Shown here one piece after another: positions 6,135-13,339 of a stretch of 27,173 nt of DNA (positions are counted from its first letter, which is position 1; each line of letters opens with the position of its first letter). Position numbers and translations under genes: made by a program. The DNA lies in contig USCR01000016.1 in assembly GCA_900553295.1 (NCBI GenBank), forward strand, positions 1 through 27,173. Reading direction: 5' to 3'. Source of the stretch: an uncultured Eubacteriales bacterium (GTDB taxonomy: Bacteria > Bacillota > Clostridia > Christensenellales > Aristaeellaceae). The notes under the pieces are model-generated. The model did not search any database. It was not told the DNA's origin and saw nothing but the letters and a program-made list of their open reading frames with translations.

Positions 6135-7307
6135 ATGGCCTGGTATGCGATTGTATTGGCCGGAGGCAGCGGCAGCCGCATGGGTGCAGCATGCAACAAG
6201 GTGCTTCTTTCCCTGGATGGCGAACCCATCCTTTGCCGGTCGGTAGAGGCTTTCCGGGGCTTGGTGGAAGGCATAGTCCTTGTTACGCGCCCCGAGGAGA
6301 TGACCGCCTGCCGCTCGCTGATGTCCAGCTGGGGCCTGGCGGGGCTCATTCGTGCCTATGCTCCCGGGGGCATGGACAGGCAGGCTTCCGTGCGCAACGG
6401 TCTGGAGGCGCTCCCGGAGCAATGCGATAAGGTGCTGGTTCATGATGCCGCACGGGCGCTGGTCACTCCGGAGGTAATCCGCCGGGTGATGGACAGCGTG
6501 GACCGCTGCGGCACAGGCGTGGCATCCGTCAAGGTGGTGGATACCATCAAGCGGGTGGATGGCAAGGAAAAAGTCATCGATACGCCTGAGCGTGCGCAGC
6601 TGCGTGCCGTGCAAACGCCCCAGGGGTTCGCCACTGCGCTTCTGCGCAAAGCGCACCTGCAAGCGGAGATTGACGGCTACCGCGGCACGGATGACGCTTC
6701 CCTGGTGGAGCGGCTGGGCATCGCCGTTCAGCTCACTGAAGGCAGCGAGGATAACCTCAAGCTGACCACCCCGCGGGACATGATTTGGGCCGAAACCCTT
6801 CTGGAGCAGCGACGGACGCATCATGCCCCCCTTATACGCGTAGGGCAAGGGTATGACGTGCATCGCCTGGTGGAAGGCCGGCGCCTGGTGCTCTGCGGCG
6901 TGGAGGTTCCTCACACGCTTGGCTTGTTGGGCCACAGTGATGCCGATGTGGCGTTGCATGCGCTTATGGACGCCATGCTGGGTGCCATGGCCCTTGGCGA
7001 TATCGGCAAGCATTTTCCAGACACGGACAATGCCTATGCCGGTGCGGACAGCATGGTGCTGTTGGCAAAGGTCACTGAGCTGCTTGGCACGCATCACGCC
7101 AAGGTAATCAACTGTGACATTACCATCGTCGCCCAGAAGCCCAAGCTCCTTCCCTATATTCCCCGTATGCGGGAAAACGTCGCCCGGGTGTTGGGGGTGG
7201 ATGTGGACTGTGTCAACGTGAAGGCTACCACCACCGAGCGCCTGGGCTTTGAAGGCGCGCAGGAAGGCATCAGCGCTCAGGCCGTGTGCATGGTGCAGGT
7301 GGAATAA
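6135..7307 (+). CDS. ispDF: IspDF, bifunctional MEP-pathway enzyme
   Basis: 390 residues from the ATG at 6135, with GAGGAGG 7 bases upstream. Residues 1-225 are IspD (2-C-methyl-D-erythritol 4-phosphate cytidylyltransferase): the nucleotide-binding loop [11 protein letters not shown] with [13 protein letters not shown], the [12 protein letters not shown] segment, and RAVQTPQGF. Residues 233-390 are IspF (2C-methyl-D-erythritol 2,4-cyclodiphosphate synthase): GQGYDVHRL with the metal-binding Asp and His, [17 protein letters not shown] with another metal His, [10 protein letters not shown], and the C-terminal [12 protein letters not shown]. The two enzymes catalyse steps 3 and 5 of the MEP route to IPP and DMAPP; step 4 (IspE) is not in the window. 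Fused IspDF is known in alpha- and epsilon-proteobacteria and some Clostridia. All catalytic landmarks are present, so both halves are probably active in the cytoplasm. Confidence 0.96.
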   Translation: MAWYAIVLAGGSGSRMGAACNKVLLSLDGEPILCRSVEAFRGLVEGIVLVTRPEEMTACRSLMSSWGLAGLIRAYAPGGMDRQASVRNGLEALPEQCDKVLVHDAARALVTPEVIRRVMDSVDRCGTGVASVKVVDTIKRVDGKEKVIDTPERAQLRAVQTPQGFATALLRKAHLQAEIDGYRGTDDASLVERLGIAVQLTEGSEDNLKLTTPRDMIWAETLLEQRRTHHAPLIRVGQGYDVHRLVEGRRLVLCGVEVPHTLGLLGHSDADVALHALMDAMLGAMALGDIGKHFPDTDNAYAGADSMVLLAKVTELLGTHHAKVINCDITIVAQKPKLLPYIPRMRENVARVLGVDVDCVNVKATTTERLGFEGAQEGISAQAVCMVQVE

Positions 7308-7488
7308 TCCTTCTCGCCCATGGAACACTTGCCTGTCCCTCAACCCCAGGTGTGCGGAGAAAGCCCTCCCCTGGCGTTATGTGTCATGCATAAGCATTGG
7401 CGTCCTTTCTCCGCGGCTGCCTTACTCATGGAGTGAAATCGAGTCAGTAGGCTTGCATATACCTTACGAGAAGCGGGAGGAGATGCGC

Positions 7489-7836
7489 TTGAAAGGGTTG
7501 CCATATTTTCTGGGCATTGCAGTAACCAAATGCATAACCGCTGTTTTGTTTGTATTCCAGCCCGGGAAAAGCAGGGACCAGGTTCTGCTGGATGCCTGTA
7601 CTGGATGGGTCAGGCATATGGGAAGGTTTTATGAAAGCAGGGCCTATACGTTTGTATTGGATACCAACCTTTCAAAGGGAAATGTAGAAGTATCCTTGCT
7701 GGATAAAAGAAAGCAACCGCTATTGCGGCTCACTGGGCAGTCCCCTGCTCAGGTAATATCGTTAGACGGGAAAAGCCGGTACTATATACGCTGGGAATTT
7801 CAGCATGCCTCCGGACAGTGTGAACTTCGCTGGTAA
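7489..7836 (+). CDS. Small membrane-anchored or exported protein of unknown function
   Basis: 115 residues if translation starts at the TTG at 7489, which has GGGAGGAG ending 6 bases upstream. An ATG two codons earlier (7483) is in frame but would sit almost on top of that site. The N-terminus (LPYFLGIAVTKCITAVLFVF) is one hydrophobic segment: an uncleaved anchor or a signal peptide. The rest looks like a small beta-sandwich: alternating strands in AYTFVLDTNLSKGNVEVSLL, LLRLTG, and a last strand YYIRWEF...CELRW ending in Trp. I do not recognise the family. The frame is open further upstream but passes through the end of ispDF with no better start. The stretch 7308-7482 shows no clear promoter. 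Confidence 0.6.
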   Translation: MKGLPYFLGIAVTKCITAVLFVFQPGKSRDQVLLDACTGWVRHMGRFYESRAYTFVLDTNLSKGNVEVSLLDKRKQPLLRLTGQSPAQVISLDGKSRYYIRWEFQHASGQCELRW

Positions 7837-7887
7837 TATTCAGGTATTTCCAGGAAGCAAGAATCGCGTTTTGTTCACCCGTCATCC

Positions 7888-7925
7888 AAATCGCCCGCCG
7901 AAAAATGTACTCCGGCGGGCGATTT
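7888..7925. terminator. Bidirectional terminator between convergent genes
   Basis: AAATCGCCCGCCG (7888-7900) pairs perfectly over 13 bp with CGGCGGGCGATTT (7913-7925) around a 12-base loop. Only short T-runs follow on either side, but the stem is very stable and sits between two converging units. Confidence 0.75.
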
Positions 7926-7933
7926 CCATTGCT

Positions 7934-9094
7934 TTATTTTTTTAGCTTTCCAATGTTTTCCAAACGGTTTAAGGCTTCCAGCAGCGTCTCATCCCGTTTG
8001 GCAAAATGCAGGCGAATCAGGTTTCTCACATTCTCCCGGAAGAAGCTGGAGCCAGGCACGGCACCCACGCCAACTTCCCGAGCCAATGCCTCGCAAAAGG
8101 CCACGTCGTCCTGCCAACCAAATGCTCCAATGTCCACCAGTACATAATACGCTCCCTGCGGACGTATGAACTGCAATCCCAGGTGTTCCAGGCCATCGCA
8201 GAACAACTGCCGCATGTGGGTGTACTTTTCTGTCAGCCAGGTATAGTAGCTCTCCGGCAGCGTAAGCCCAGCCACAGCGGCCTCCTGCAGCGGTGCGGCG
8301 GCGCCCACCGTAAGGAAATCGTGTACTTTCCGCGCCGTGTCAATAATCTCCGGGGAGGCGATGATGTAACCCAGCCGCCAACCTGTGATGGAGTAGGTTT
8401 TCGACAGGGAGGAACAGCTCAATGTCCGCTGGGCCATTCCGGGCAGGGATGCGAAATACATATGGGTGTGCGGGGCATAGACAATGTGCTCATACACTTC
8501 ATCGGTAATCACATAGGCATCGTATTTCTCCACCAAACCGGCAATCACCAGCAGTTCTTCCCGGGTGAATACCTTGCCGCAGGGGTTGGAGGGGTTACAC
8601 AGAATCAGCGCTTTCGCCCCTTGACGGAAGGCATCTTCCAACACCTCGGGGTCAAAGTCAAAAGCCGGAGGCTTCAGGGGTACATAGATCGGCTCCGCAT
8701 CGCAGAGCACCGCGTCCGCACCGTAGTTCTCGTAAAAAGGGGAAAACACGGCCACTCGATCCCCGGGATCGGTGACGGTCATCATGGCTGCCATCATGGC
8801 CTCGGTGCTGCCGCAGGTAACGACAATCTGCGTTTCCGGGTCAATGGTCATGCCCATGAGACGGGACTGTTTTTCCGCCAGGGCCTTGCGGAAATTGGCC
8901 GCACCCCAGGTGATGGCATATTGATGGGGGCCCTCCTGAGCCACTTGGGCCAGGCGGTCGGTAAGCTCCCGGGGCGGATCAAAATCCGGGAAACCCTGGG
9001 AGAGATTCACCGCGCCATATTGCTGGGATACCCGGGTCATGCGGCGGATTACCGAATCAGTAAAGCCGGCGGTACGGCTGGATAGCTTTCGCAT
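7934..9094 (-). CDS. PLP-dependent aminotransferase, class I/II (methionine/kynurenine-type)
   Basis: 386 residues from the ATG at 9094 (MRKLSSRTAGF), which has GAGG 8 bases upstream; an ATG at 9100 lies too close to it. Family I fold landmarks in order: NLSQGFPDFDPP, the PLP-phosphate loop TCGSTEAMMAA, NPSNPCG, ITDEVYEHIVY, the Schiff-base lysine in SCSSLSKTYSITGWR (about residue 232), and the C-terminal Arg in NLIRLHFAKRDE. NLSQGFPDF together with TCGSTEAMMA is characteristic of the YbdL/kynurenine aminotransferase group, which uses methionine, aromatic amino acids and their keto acids. It is the last gene of the metNIQ operon, starting after the glcD-like stop with a gap of about 10 bases. 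Inference: it aminates the keto acid made by the neighbouring dehydrogenase, for example 4-methylthio-2-oxobutyrate to methionine. A catabolic direction is equally possible. Confidence 0.92.
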   Translation of the reverse strand: MRKLSSRTAGFTDSVIRRMTRVSQQYGAVNLSQGFPDFDPPRELTDRLAQVAQEGPHQYAITWGAANFRKALAEKQSRLMGMTIDPETQIVVTCGSTEAMMAAMMTVTDPGDRVAVFSPFYENYGADAVLCDAEPIYVPLKPPAFDFDPEVLEDAFRQGAKALILCNPSNPCGKVFTREELLVIAGLVEKYDAYVITDEVYEHIVYAPHTHMYFASLPGMAQRTLSCSSLSKTYSITGWRLGYIIASPEIIDTARKVHDFLTVGAAAPLQEAAVAGLTLPESYYTWLTEKYTHMRQLFCDGLEHLGLQFIRPQGAYYVLVDIGAFGWQDDVAFCEALAREVGVGAVPGSSFFRENVRNLIRLHFAKRDETLLEALNRLENIGKLKK

Positions 9095-9104
9095 GGGCAT
9101 TGCC

Positions 9105-10490
9105 TCACTTCAAATATGAAATATGGTCGTTGAGAATATGGCGGTTGTCCAGGGCATCCTTAACGCTGCGCATCACCGCCAGGTTGATGTCCGGCGTATT
9201 TTCCAGAAAATAAGGCTGCTTGGCAAGGCCCACGCCATGCTCGCCGGAGGTCAACCCCCCCAGGTCATACGCCTTGCGGTAAAGCCGTTCCATGTTCCGG
9301 TGCAGCTCCCGGTTCCAGGTTTCTTCGTCACGTTGGCCGCGCACGATGCACAGATGGACATTGCCGTCCCCCGCGTGGCCAAAGGAGACCATCTGCATAC
9401 CGCTCTCCGCTTCCAGCTCATGCACATAGGCAATAAACTCCGCCGTTTTGTCGATGGGTACCACCAGGTCCACCGGCTCCTGCTCGGAAACGGCCTCCAC
9501 CGCCTTCACAAAGCAGCCGCGGACCCGCCAAATGTCCGCCGCCAGGGCAGGATCCGTAAGCTCGATATAATCCAGCGCACCGTTATCCTGCACCACCTGG
9601 TGTACCCGCTGGGCATTCTTTTCCACGGTTTCCCCGTGGCCGTCAAAGGTCAGCAGCAGATAGGCCTGGGCCTGGGGGCATGGGAAATGCACGCCGGTAT
9701 AGCGTTCCCCCAGCTCCACCACACTGCGCTCAATGAACTCCACCGCCGTGGGGTTGGCATCCGCCATGAGCACCGCGTGAACGCTGGCAATGCCGGTTTT
9801 CAGCTCCCCATAGGGGACCAGTACGGACAGGGACTTTTCCGGCTTGGGGACCAGGCGCAGCACGCATTTGGTAATGACGCCCAGCGTTCCTTCCGCACCG
9901 ATAAACAGTTGTTTGAGGGGCAAGCCGCTGGCGTCCTTGACATTTTTGGAGCCCACGGTCATCACCTGGCCGTCGGCCAGCACGATTTCCAGCCCACGGA
10001 CATAGTCCCGGGTCACGCCGTATTTCACGGCACGCATGCCCCCCGCGTTGGTGGAAATGTTTCCCGCCAGGGTGGACTCCTTTTCACCGGGATCAGGGGG
10101 ATAAAACAGCCCCATGGCCTCCACATGGGCCTGGAAATCCTTCAGCAGCACCCCAGGTTCCACCGTGGCGGTGAAGGTTGCTTCGTCCACCTCCAGAATA
10201 TGGTTCATCCGGGAAAAGTCCAGGATGATTCCCTGTCCCCTTGGCACGGTGGAGCCCACCAAGTTCGTGCCCGCTCCCCGGGGAGTGACGGGAATGCTCC
10301 GCTCATAGGCATAGCGCATAACCGCAGAAACCTCCGCCGTGGATAGCGGAAACACCAGCGCTGCCGCCGTGCCCCGCCGCCTGCCCAGGGTGTCAGACAG
10401 GTATTTGTCCTCTATTTGCTCCGTAATCACCCGCTCAGGATCGCCAATCAACCGTAGTAAATCCTCACGCATATTTTCCGCCTCACTCAT
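9105..10490 (-). CDS. FAD-linked 2-hydroxy-acid dehydrogenase, GlcD/D-lactate dehydrogenase family
   Basis: 461 residues from the ATG at 10490, which overlaps the metQ stop by 8 bases. An alternative ATG at 10472 (MREDLLRLIGD) has a better GAGG site 8 bases upstream and is about as likely. The VAO-type FAD-binding domain fills residues 40-220: TPRGAGTNLVGSTVPRG (pyrophosphate loop, about 69-85), PPDPGEKESTLAGNISTNAG (131-150), and YGVTRDYVRGLEIVLADG. The C-terminal cap domain has SFGHAGDGNVHLCIV, with likely metal- or substrate-binding His residues, and the terminal SGEHGVGL motif. Such enzymes oxidise D-lactate, glycolate or longer D-2-hydroxy acids to 2-oxo acids, passing electrons to ETF or another acceptor. 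No etfAB or lactate permease is here; the context is a methionine transporter and an aminotransferase. The substrate is therefore plausibly a hydroxy acid that becomes an amino acid. The exact substrate cannot be read from sequence. Confidence 0.9.
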   Translation of the reverse strand: MSEAENMREDLLRLIGDPERVITEQIEDKYLSDTLGRRRGTAAALVFPLSTAEVSAVMRYAYERSIPVTPRGAGTNLVGSTVPRGQGIILDFSRMNHILEVDEATFTATVEPGVLLKDFQAHVEAMGLFYPPDPGEKESTLAGNISTNAGGMRAVKYGVTRDYVRGLEIVLADGQVMTVGSKNVKDASGLPLKQLFIGAEGTLGVITKCVLRLVPKPEKSLSVLVPYGELKTGIASVHAVLMADANPTAVEFIERSVVELGERYTGVHFPCPQAQAYLLLTFDGHGETVEKNAQRVHQVVQDNGALDYIELTDPALAADIWRVRGCFVKAVEAVSEQEPVDLVVPIDKTAEFIAYVHELEAESGMQMVSFGHAGDGNVHLCIVRGQRDEETWNRELHRNMERLYRKAYDLGGLTSGEHGVGLAKQPYFLENTPDINLAVMRSVKDALDNRHILNDHISYLK

Positions 10491-11298
10491 CTTTTTCCCA
10501 TGCAGACTGGAAGAATCCCTTGTAAGTGGTATCCATCACTTCCTGGGTAATGTCTGAGCAGAAGACCTCTGCAATGCGCTGGTAGGTGGGATTTTCCGCA
10601 TCCTCACTGCGTACGGCGATCAGGCAGGTGAACTGGTTGTTGCTCAGGTCGATGGTTTCATAATAGATAGCGCTGGCGGGGTCCACACCATAGCTGGCGG
10701 CATAGTTGCCATTGATGACCGCCGCGTCCACATCCTCCAGGTACTGGTAGGTCATGGCCGCATTCACCAGCACCAGCTCCACCTGGCTGGAAGCAATGTT
10801 CTCCTCGTTGGGCGTTCCCTCATATTCTCCCAGGGTCAGCAGTCCCGCGCTCTCCAGCAGCAGCAGCGAGCGGCCATAGTTGGTGGCGTCATTGGGTACA
10901 GCCACAGTGAGCTTGGTTCCCGCTGCCGCCGCGGCAGACAGGGCTTCCATGCTCTCATATTTCTGGGAGTACAGGTTCATGGTAATGACAAAGGTATCCG
11001 CCAGCACCTGCAGGTCATAGCCGTTAGTGGCCACGTCGTTATCAAAATACGCATGGTGCTGGAAGGCATTCATGCTGATGTCGCCGCCGTTCAGGGCATT
11101 GTTGGGCAGGGCAAAGTCGGAAAACTGAATCAGTTCCACCTGGATACCTTCCGCCGCAAGGGCCTCAATGGCGGGCTTCCATAAATCGTCATAGAACGCG
11201 CCGGTTACGCCAATGGTTACTGTTTCAGCCAGGGAAAGCACCGGGGTCAGGAGCACAACCAGGGTCAAAATTGCAGCCAGTACCTTTTTCATCATCAT
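10483..11298 (-). CDS. metQ: MetQ, methionine ABC transporter substrate-binding protein (no lipobox)
   Basis: 271 residues; the start is one of three consecutive ATGs (11298-11290), with AGGAGG 3-9 bases upstream, so the second or third may be used. Signal peptide KKVLAAILTLVVLLTPVLSLA, then the NlpA/MetQ fold: VTIGVTGAFYDDLWKPAIEA, VELIQFSDFALPNNALNGGD, NAFQHHAYFD, and the hinge TVAVPNDATNYGRSLLLLES with the typical NDATNxGRAL motif. The family binds D/L-methionine or related compounds and hands them to MetI. Oddly, the cleavage region reads LSLAETV with no cysteine, whereas MetQ proteins are normally lipoproteins; this one would be cleaved by signal peptidase I or stay anchored by an uncleaved helix. 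It lies 27 bases after metI and overlaps the next gene, so it is co-transcribed with both. The exact ligand is uncertain. Confidence 0.93.
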   Translation of the reverse strand: MMMKKVLAAILTLVVLLTPVLSLAETVTIGVTGAFYDDLWKPAIEALAAEGIQVELIQFSDFALPNNALNGGDISMNAFQHHAYFDNDVATNGYDLQVLADTFVITMNLYSQKYESMEALSAAAAAGTKLTVAVPNDATNYGRSLLLLESAGLLTLGEYEGTPNEENIASSQVELVLVNAAMTYQYLEDVDAAVINGNYAASYGVDPASAIYYETIDLSNNQFTCLIAVRSEDAENPTYQRIAEVFCSDITQEVMDTTYKGFFQSAWEKDE

Positions 11299-11325
11299 GT
11301 TCCTCCTCTTTGAAGTTCGGCCGGT

Positions 11326-12006
11326 TTAATGGGTGTTCCGTTTGGCAATCAGGGTACCAATCATCTGGATGATGCATACCAGCACCACAATGGCGATGAC
11401 CGAGACCCAGACAATATCCATGCGGTTATAATTGTAACCGTAGGTAATGGAGTAGTCCCCCAGCCCGCCTGCCCCAACGTAACCTGCCATGGCGGTAAGG
11501 CCGATCAGGCTGATAAGCGTAATGGTTGTGCCCCGGGCGATAGCCGCGGCGCCTTCCTTCAGATAGACCCGGAAAATGATGCCCAGAGGGCCGCTGCCCA
11601 TGGCCTTGGCCGCTTCCACCAGGCCCGCGGGAATGTCGCTGAGCGCCGCCTCCACCTGCCGGGAGAAGAAGGGCGCCGACCCCACCACCAGGGGGACAAT
11701 CACCCCGCGAATACCGATGCGCGTCCCCATAATGGCCTTGGTCACATACATCAATAGCGCAATGAGGATCACAAAGGGAATGGAGCGGATCAGGTTCACC
11801 ACCTTGTCCAGGATCTGATACACCACCGGGCATGCCAGAATGCCCCCAGGCTTGAGCACCACCATCAGCAGCCCCAGACAAAGACCAATCACGAACATCA
11901 GCGCCCCGGCCCAGCCGGTCATCACCACCGTAGCCCACACGCTTTCCCAGAATTTATCCGGGGAAGCCATCACATTGGGGAAGAGCTGTTCAAGCAGGGT
12001 CTGCAT
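11326..12006 (-). CDS. metI: MetI, methionine ABC transporter permease
   Basis: 226 residues from the ATG at 12006, with GGAGGTG about 6 bases upstream; an in-frame TTG at 12012 is too near that site. It overlaps the metN 3' end by 17 bases. About five transmembrane helices are visible: VVMTGWAGALMFVIGLCLGL, the segment around IPFVILIALLMYV, VIVPLVVGSAPF, the TLISLIGLTAMAGYVG segment, and the last helix VWVSVIAIVVLVCIIQMIG. The cytoplasmic loop with EAAKAMGSGPLGIIFRVYLKEG is the EAA motif that docks onto the ATPase. Length and loop match MetI (217 residues in E. coli). It forms the membrane channel of the MetNIQ importer. Confidence 0.95.
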   Translation of the reverse strand: MQTLLEQLFPNVMASPDKFWESVWATVVMTGWAGALMFVIGLCLGLLMVVLKPGGILACPVVYQILDKVVNLIRSIPFVILIALLMYVTKAIMGTRIGIRGVIVPLVVGSAPFFSRQVEAALSDIPAGLVEAAKAMGSGPLGIIFRVYLKEGAAAIARGTTITLISLIGLTAMAGYVGAGGLGDYSITYGYNYNRMDIVWVSVIAIVVLVCIIQMIGTLIAKRNTH

Positions 12007-13030
12007 GCGCAATCACCTCCACGCCTACGTTCTTTTCCCGGAAATATGCCAACGCGTTCTCAATGCCTGTCGCCTGACCGGAGAACACCACGACCAGGCC
12101 GCCCAGGAGCGCGCCGTCAATCAGTTCCAGGCTGCCCAGCAGGATGTTCACATCCACCCCGAAGTTTCGGGACACAGTGGAAACAATGGCTTCCGCAGCG
12201 CTTCCCCGCTGGTAGCTCAGCCGCACCAGCTTTTCCCCGGGCTTCAGGCGGGTAATTTCCGCGCCTTCCTCCAGCAGGTCCTCCACCTTGTTCAGGTTGG
12301 TGGTGCTGTCCACGAAGGAACGGGTGATTTCCTGCTGTGGGTGTGCGAAAATGGAGAACGCATCGCCTTCCTCCACCACCCGCCCGTTTTCCATCACGGC
12401 CACCCGGTGGCACGCCTCCTTCACCACCTGCATCTGATGGGTAATCATCACCACGGTAATGCCCATTTCCCGGTTCAGCCGCTGAATCAGCTGCAAAATG
12501 GAGGCGGTGGTTTGCGGGTCCAGGGCACTGGTCGCTTCATCGCACAGCAGCACCTTGGGATCGCAGGCCAGCGCCCTGGCAATGGCCACCCGCTGCTTTT
12601 GTCCGCCGGAAAGCTGGGAAGGGTAGGCATCCCGCTTGTCCTCCAGCTCCACATAGCGCAGGAGCGATTCTGCCTTTTCCCGGATGTCCCTGCGGCTCAT
12701 GCCGCTGAAGCGGAGGGGATAAGCCACGTTATCCAGCACCGTGCGGGTAGCAAACAGGTTGAACTGCTGGAAGATCATGCCGATTTTCCGCCGCTCACGG
12801 TTCAGCGCACAGGCCCCCAGCGCTGTCAGCTCCACGCCGTCCACGCGCACGGTGCCCTCGTCCGGGCGCTCCAATAAATTGATGCACCGGATCAGCGTGG
12901 ATTTTCCCGCGCCGGAGTAGCCAATCACACCATAGATTTCCCCTTTGCGCACGGTCAGGGATACATCCCGCAGGGCGTGGACGCTGTCCTTGCCGGGAAA
13001 GGTTTTGCTCAGATGTTCCAGCTGGATCAT
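11990..13030 (-). CDS. metN: MetN, methionine ABC transporter ATPase with NIL domain
   Basis: 346 residues from the ATG at 13030. Walker A GYSGAGKS (37-44), Q-loop at Gln89, signature LSGGQKQRVAIARA (140-153), Walker B LLCDEA (161-166), and switch His198 in MITHQMQVV. Residues about 262-346 form the NIL (ferredoxin-like) regulatory domain, which in E. coli MetN binds cytoplasmic methionine and locks the transporter (trans-inhibition). Its presence argues for a methionine rather than another amino-acid importer, and gives a second, protein-level feedback besides the leader attenuator. The ribosome-binding site is imperfect: the nearest AAGGA is 12 bases upstream. First structural gene of the operon, directly after the attenuator terminator. 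Confidence 0.95.
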   Translation of the reverse strand: MIQLEHLSKTFPGKDSVHALRDVSLTVRKGEIYGVIGYSGAGKSTLIRCINLLERPDEGTVRVDGVELTALGACALNRERRKIGMIFQQFNLFATRTVLDNVAYPLRFSGMSRRDIREKAESLLRYVELEDKRDAYPSQLSGGQKQRVAIARALACDPKVLLCDEATSALDPQTTASILQLIQRLNREMGITVVMITHQMQVVKEACHRVAVMENGRVVEEGDAFSIFAHPQQEITRSFVDSTTNLNKVEDLLEEGAEITRLKPGEKLVRLSYQRGSAAEAIVSTVSRNFGVDVNILLGSLELIDGALLGGLVVVFSGQATGIENALAYFREKNVGVEVIAHADPA

Positions 13031-13078
13031 GGCAACGTTTCATCCTTCCTTTGTCTGCCGTTCCAGAGAAAAAAGAAA

Positions 13079-13110
13079 AAGGAGGGCGTCCCTATGCGGA
13101 CGCCCTCCTT
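13079..13110 (-). terminator. Attenuator terminator (3:4 stem) in the metN leader
   Basis: On the minus strand AAGGAGGGCGTCC pairs perfectly over 13 bp with GGACGCCCTCCTT around a six-base loop, followed by TTTTTCTTTTTTC. It lies between the leader peptide stop and metN and would abort transcription of the operon. Confidence 0.9.
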
Positions 13111-13127
13111 GCACCATTTACCGAAAA

Positions 13128-13229
13128 CTATACATGGCGGCGAACGCATGACAAAGCAGAGTACATGCACATGCACATACCCTCGCACATCATCATGGCG
13201 TTCATTTTGTTCCATGCTGCGTACGTCAT
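13128..13229 (-). CDS. Met/Cys-rich leader peptide of the metNIQ operon
   Basis: 33 codons, ATG at 13229 to TAG at 13128, with AAAGGAG 9 bases upstream and about 28 bases after the predicted start of transcription. The peptide has 8 Met and 4 Cys of 33 residues, concentrated in MMMCEGMCMCM (residues 12-22). This is the layout of an attenuation leader peptide: ribosomes stall on Met codons when charged Met-tRNA is short. Segment 1 (13193-13203) pairs with segment 2 (13142-13151) with one bulge. Segment 2 (13139-13149) pairs with segment 3 (13094-13104) at 9 of 11 positions, and segment 3 includes part of the 5' arm of the terminator. A ribosome stalled in the Met run would free segment 2; one at the stop codon would cover it. 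The mechanism is inferred from this geometry, not from homology. Confidence 0.85.
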   Translation of the reverse strand: MTYAAWNKMNAMMMCEGMCMCMYSALSCVRRHV

Positions 13230-13263
13230 GCAAAGCCGCTCCTTTCCTCTGGACGTTGGAGTG

Positions 13264-13293
13264 AGTATAGCAGTTTTTCCAGGCGTCTGTCAA
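13264..13293 (-). promoter_or_regulatory. Promoter of the metN leader and operon
   Basis: On the minus strand: consensus TTGACA (13293-13288), 18-base spacer, TATACT (13269-13264), with an A/T-rich stretch just upstream (13299-13312) that could act as an UP element. Initiation is expected near 13257. Confidence 0.85.
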
Positions 13294-13313
13294 CCCTGTT
13301 TTTGTAAAAAAAC

Positions 13314-13327
13314 ATTGTCCGAACAAT
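13314..13327. promoter_or_regulatory. Palindrome ATTGTCCGAACAAT, possible Crp/Fnr operator or weak terminator
   Basis: ATTGT-N4-ACAAT is centred about 63 bases upstream of the expected metN transcription start, a classic activator distance for Crp/Fnr proteins, and directly after the stop of a Crp/Fnr gene. On the minus strand it is also followed by TTTTTTT, so it could instead be a weak (5-bp stem) terminator of that gene. Confidence 0.4.
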
Positions 13328-13339
13328 CACAAAGGACAT

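Noticed and set aside
5457..7343. A 628-codon open frame on the minus strand
   Set aside because: It lies opposite rqcP-ispDF, whose products have complete family motifs. It has His/Gly/Gln-rich, unrecognisable content and no ribosome-binding site: a GC-rich antisense shadow.
8006..10346. Long plus-strand open frames opposite the aminotransferase and dehydrogenase genes
   Set aside because: Low-complexity His/Gly/Gln-rich products with no family features; the minus-strand genes explain the region.
13031..13263. SAM riboswitch or T-box in front of metN
   Set aside because: Neither the SAM-I kink-turn core nor a T-box TGGNACCGCG sequence is seen. The leader peptide with alternative stems explains the leader instead.
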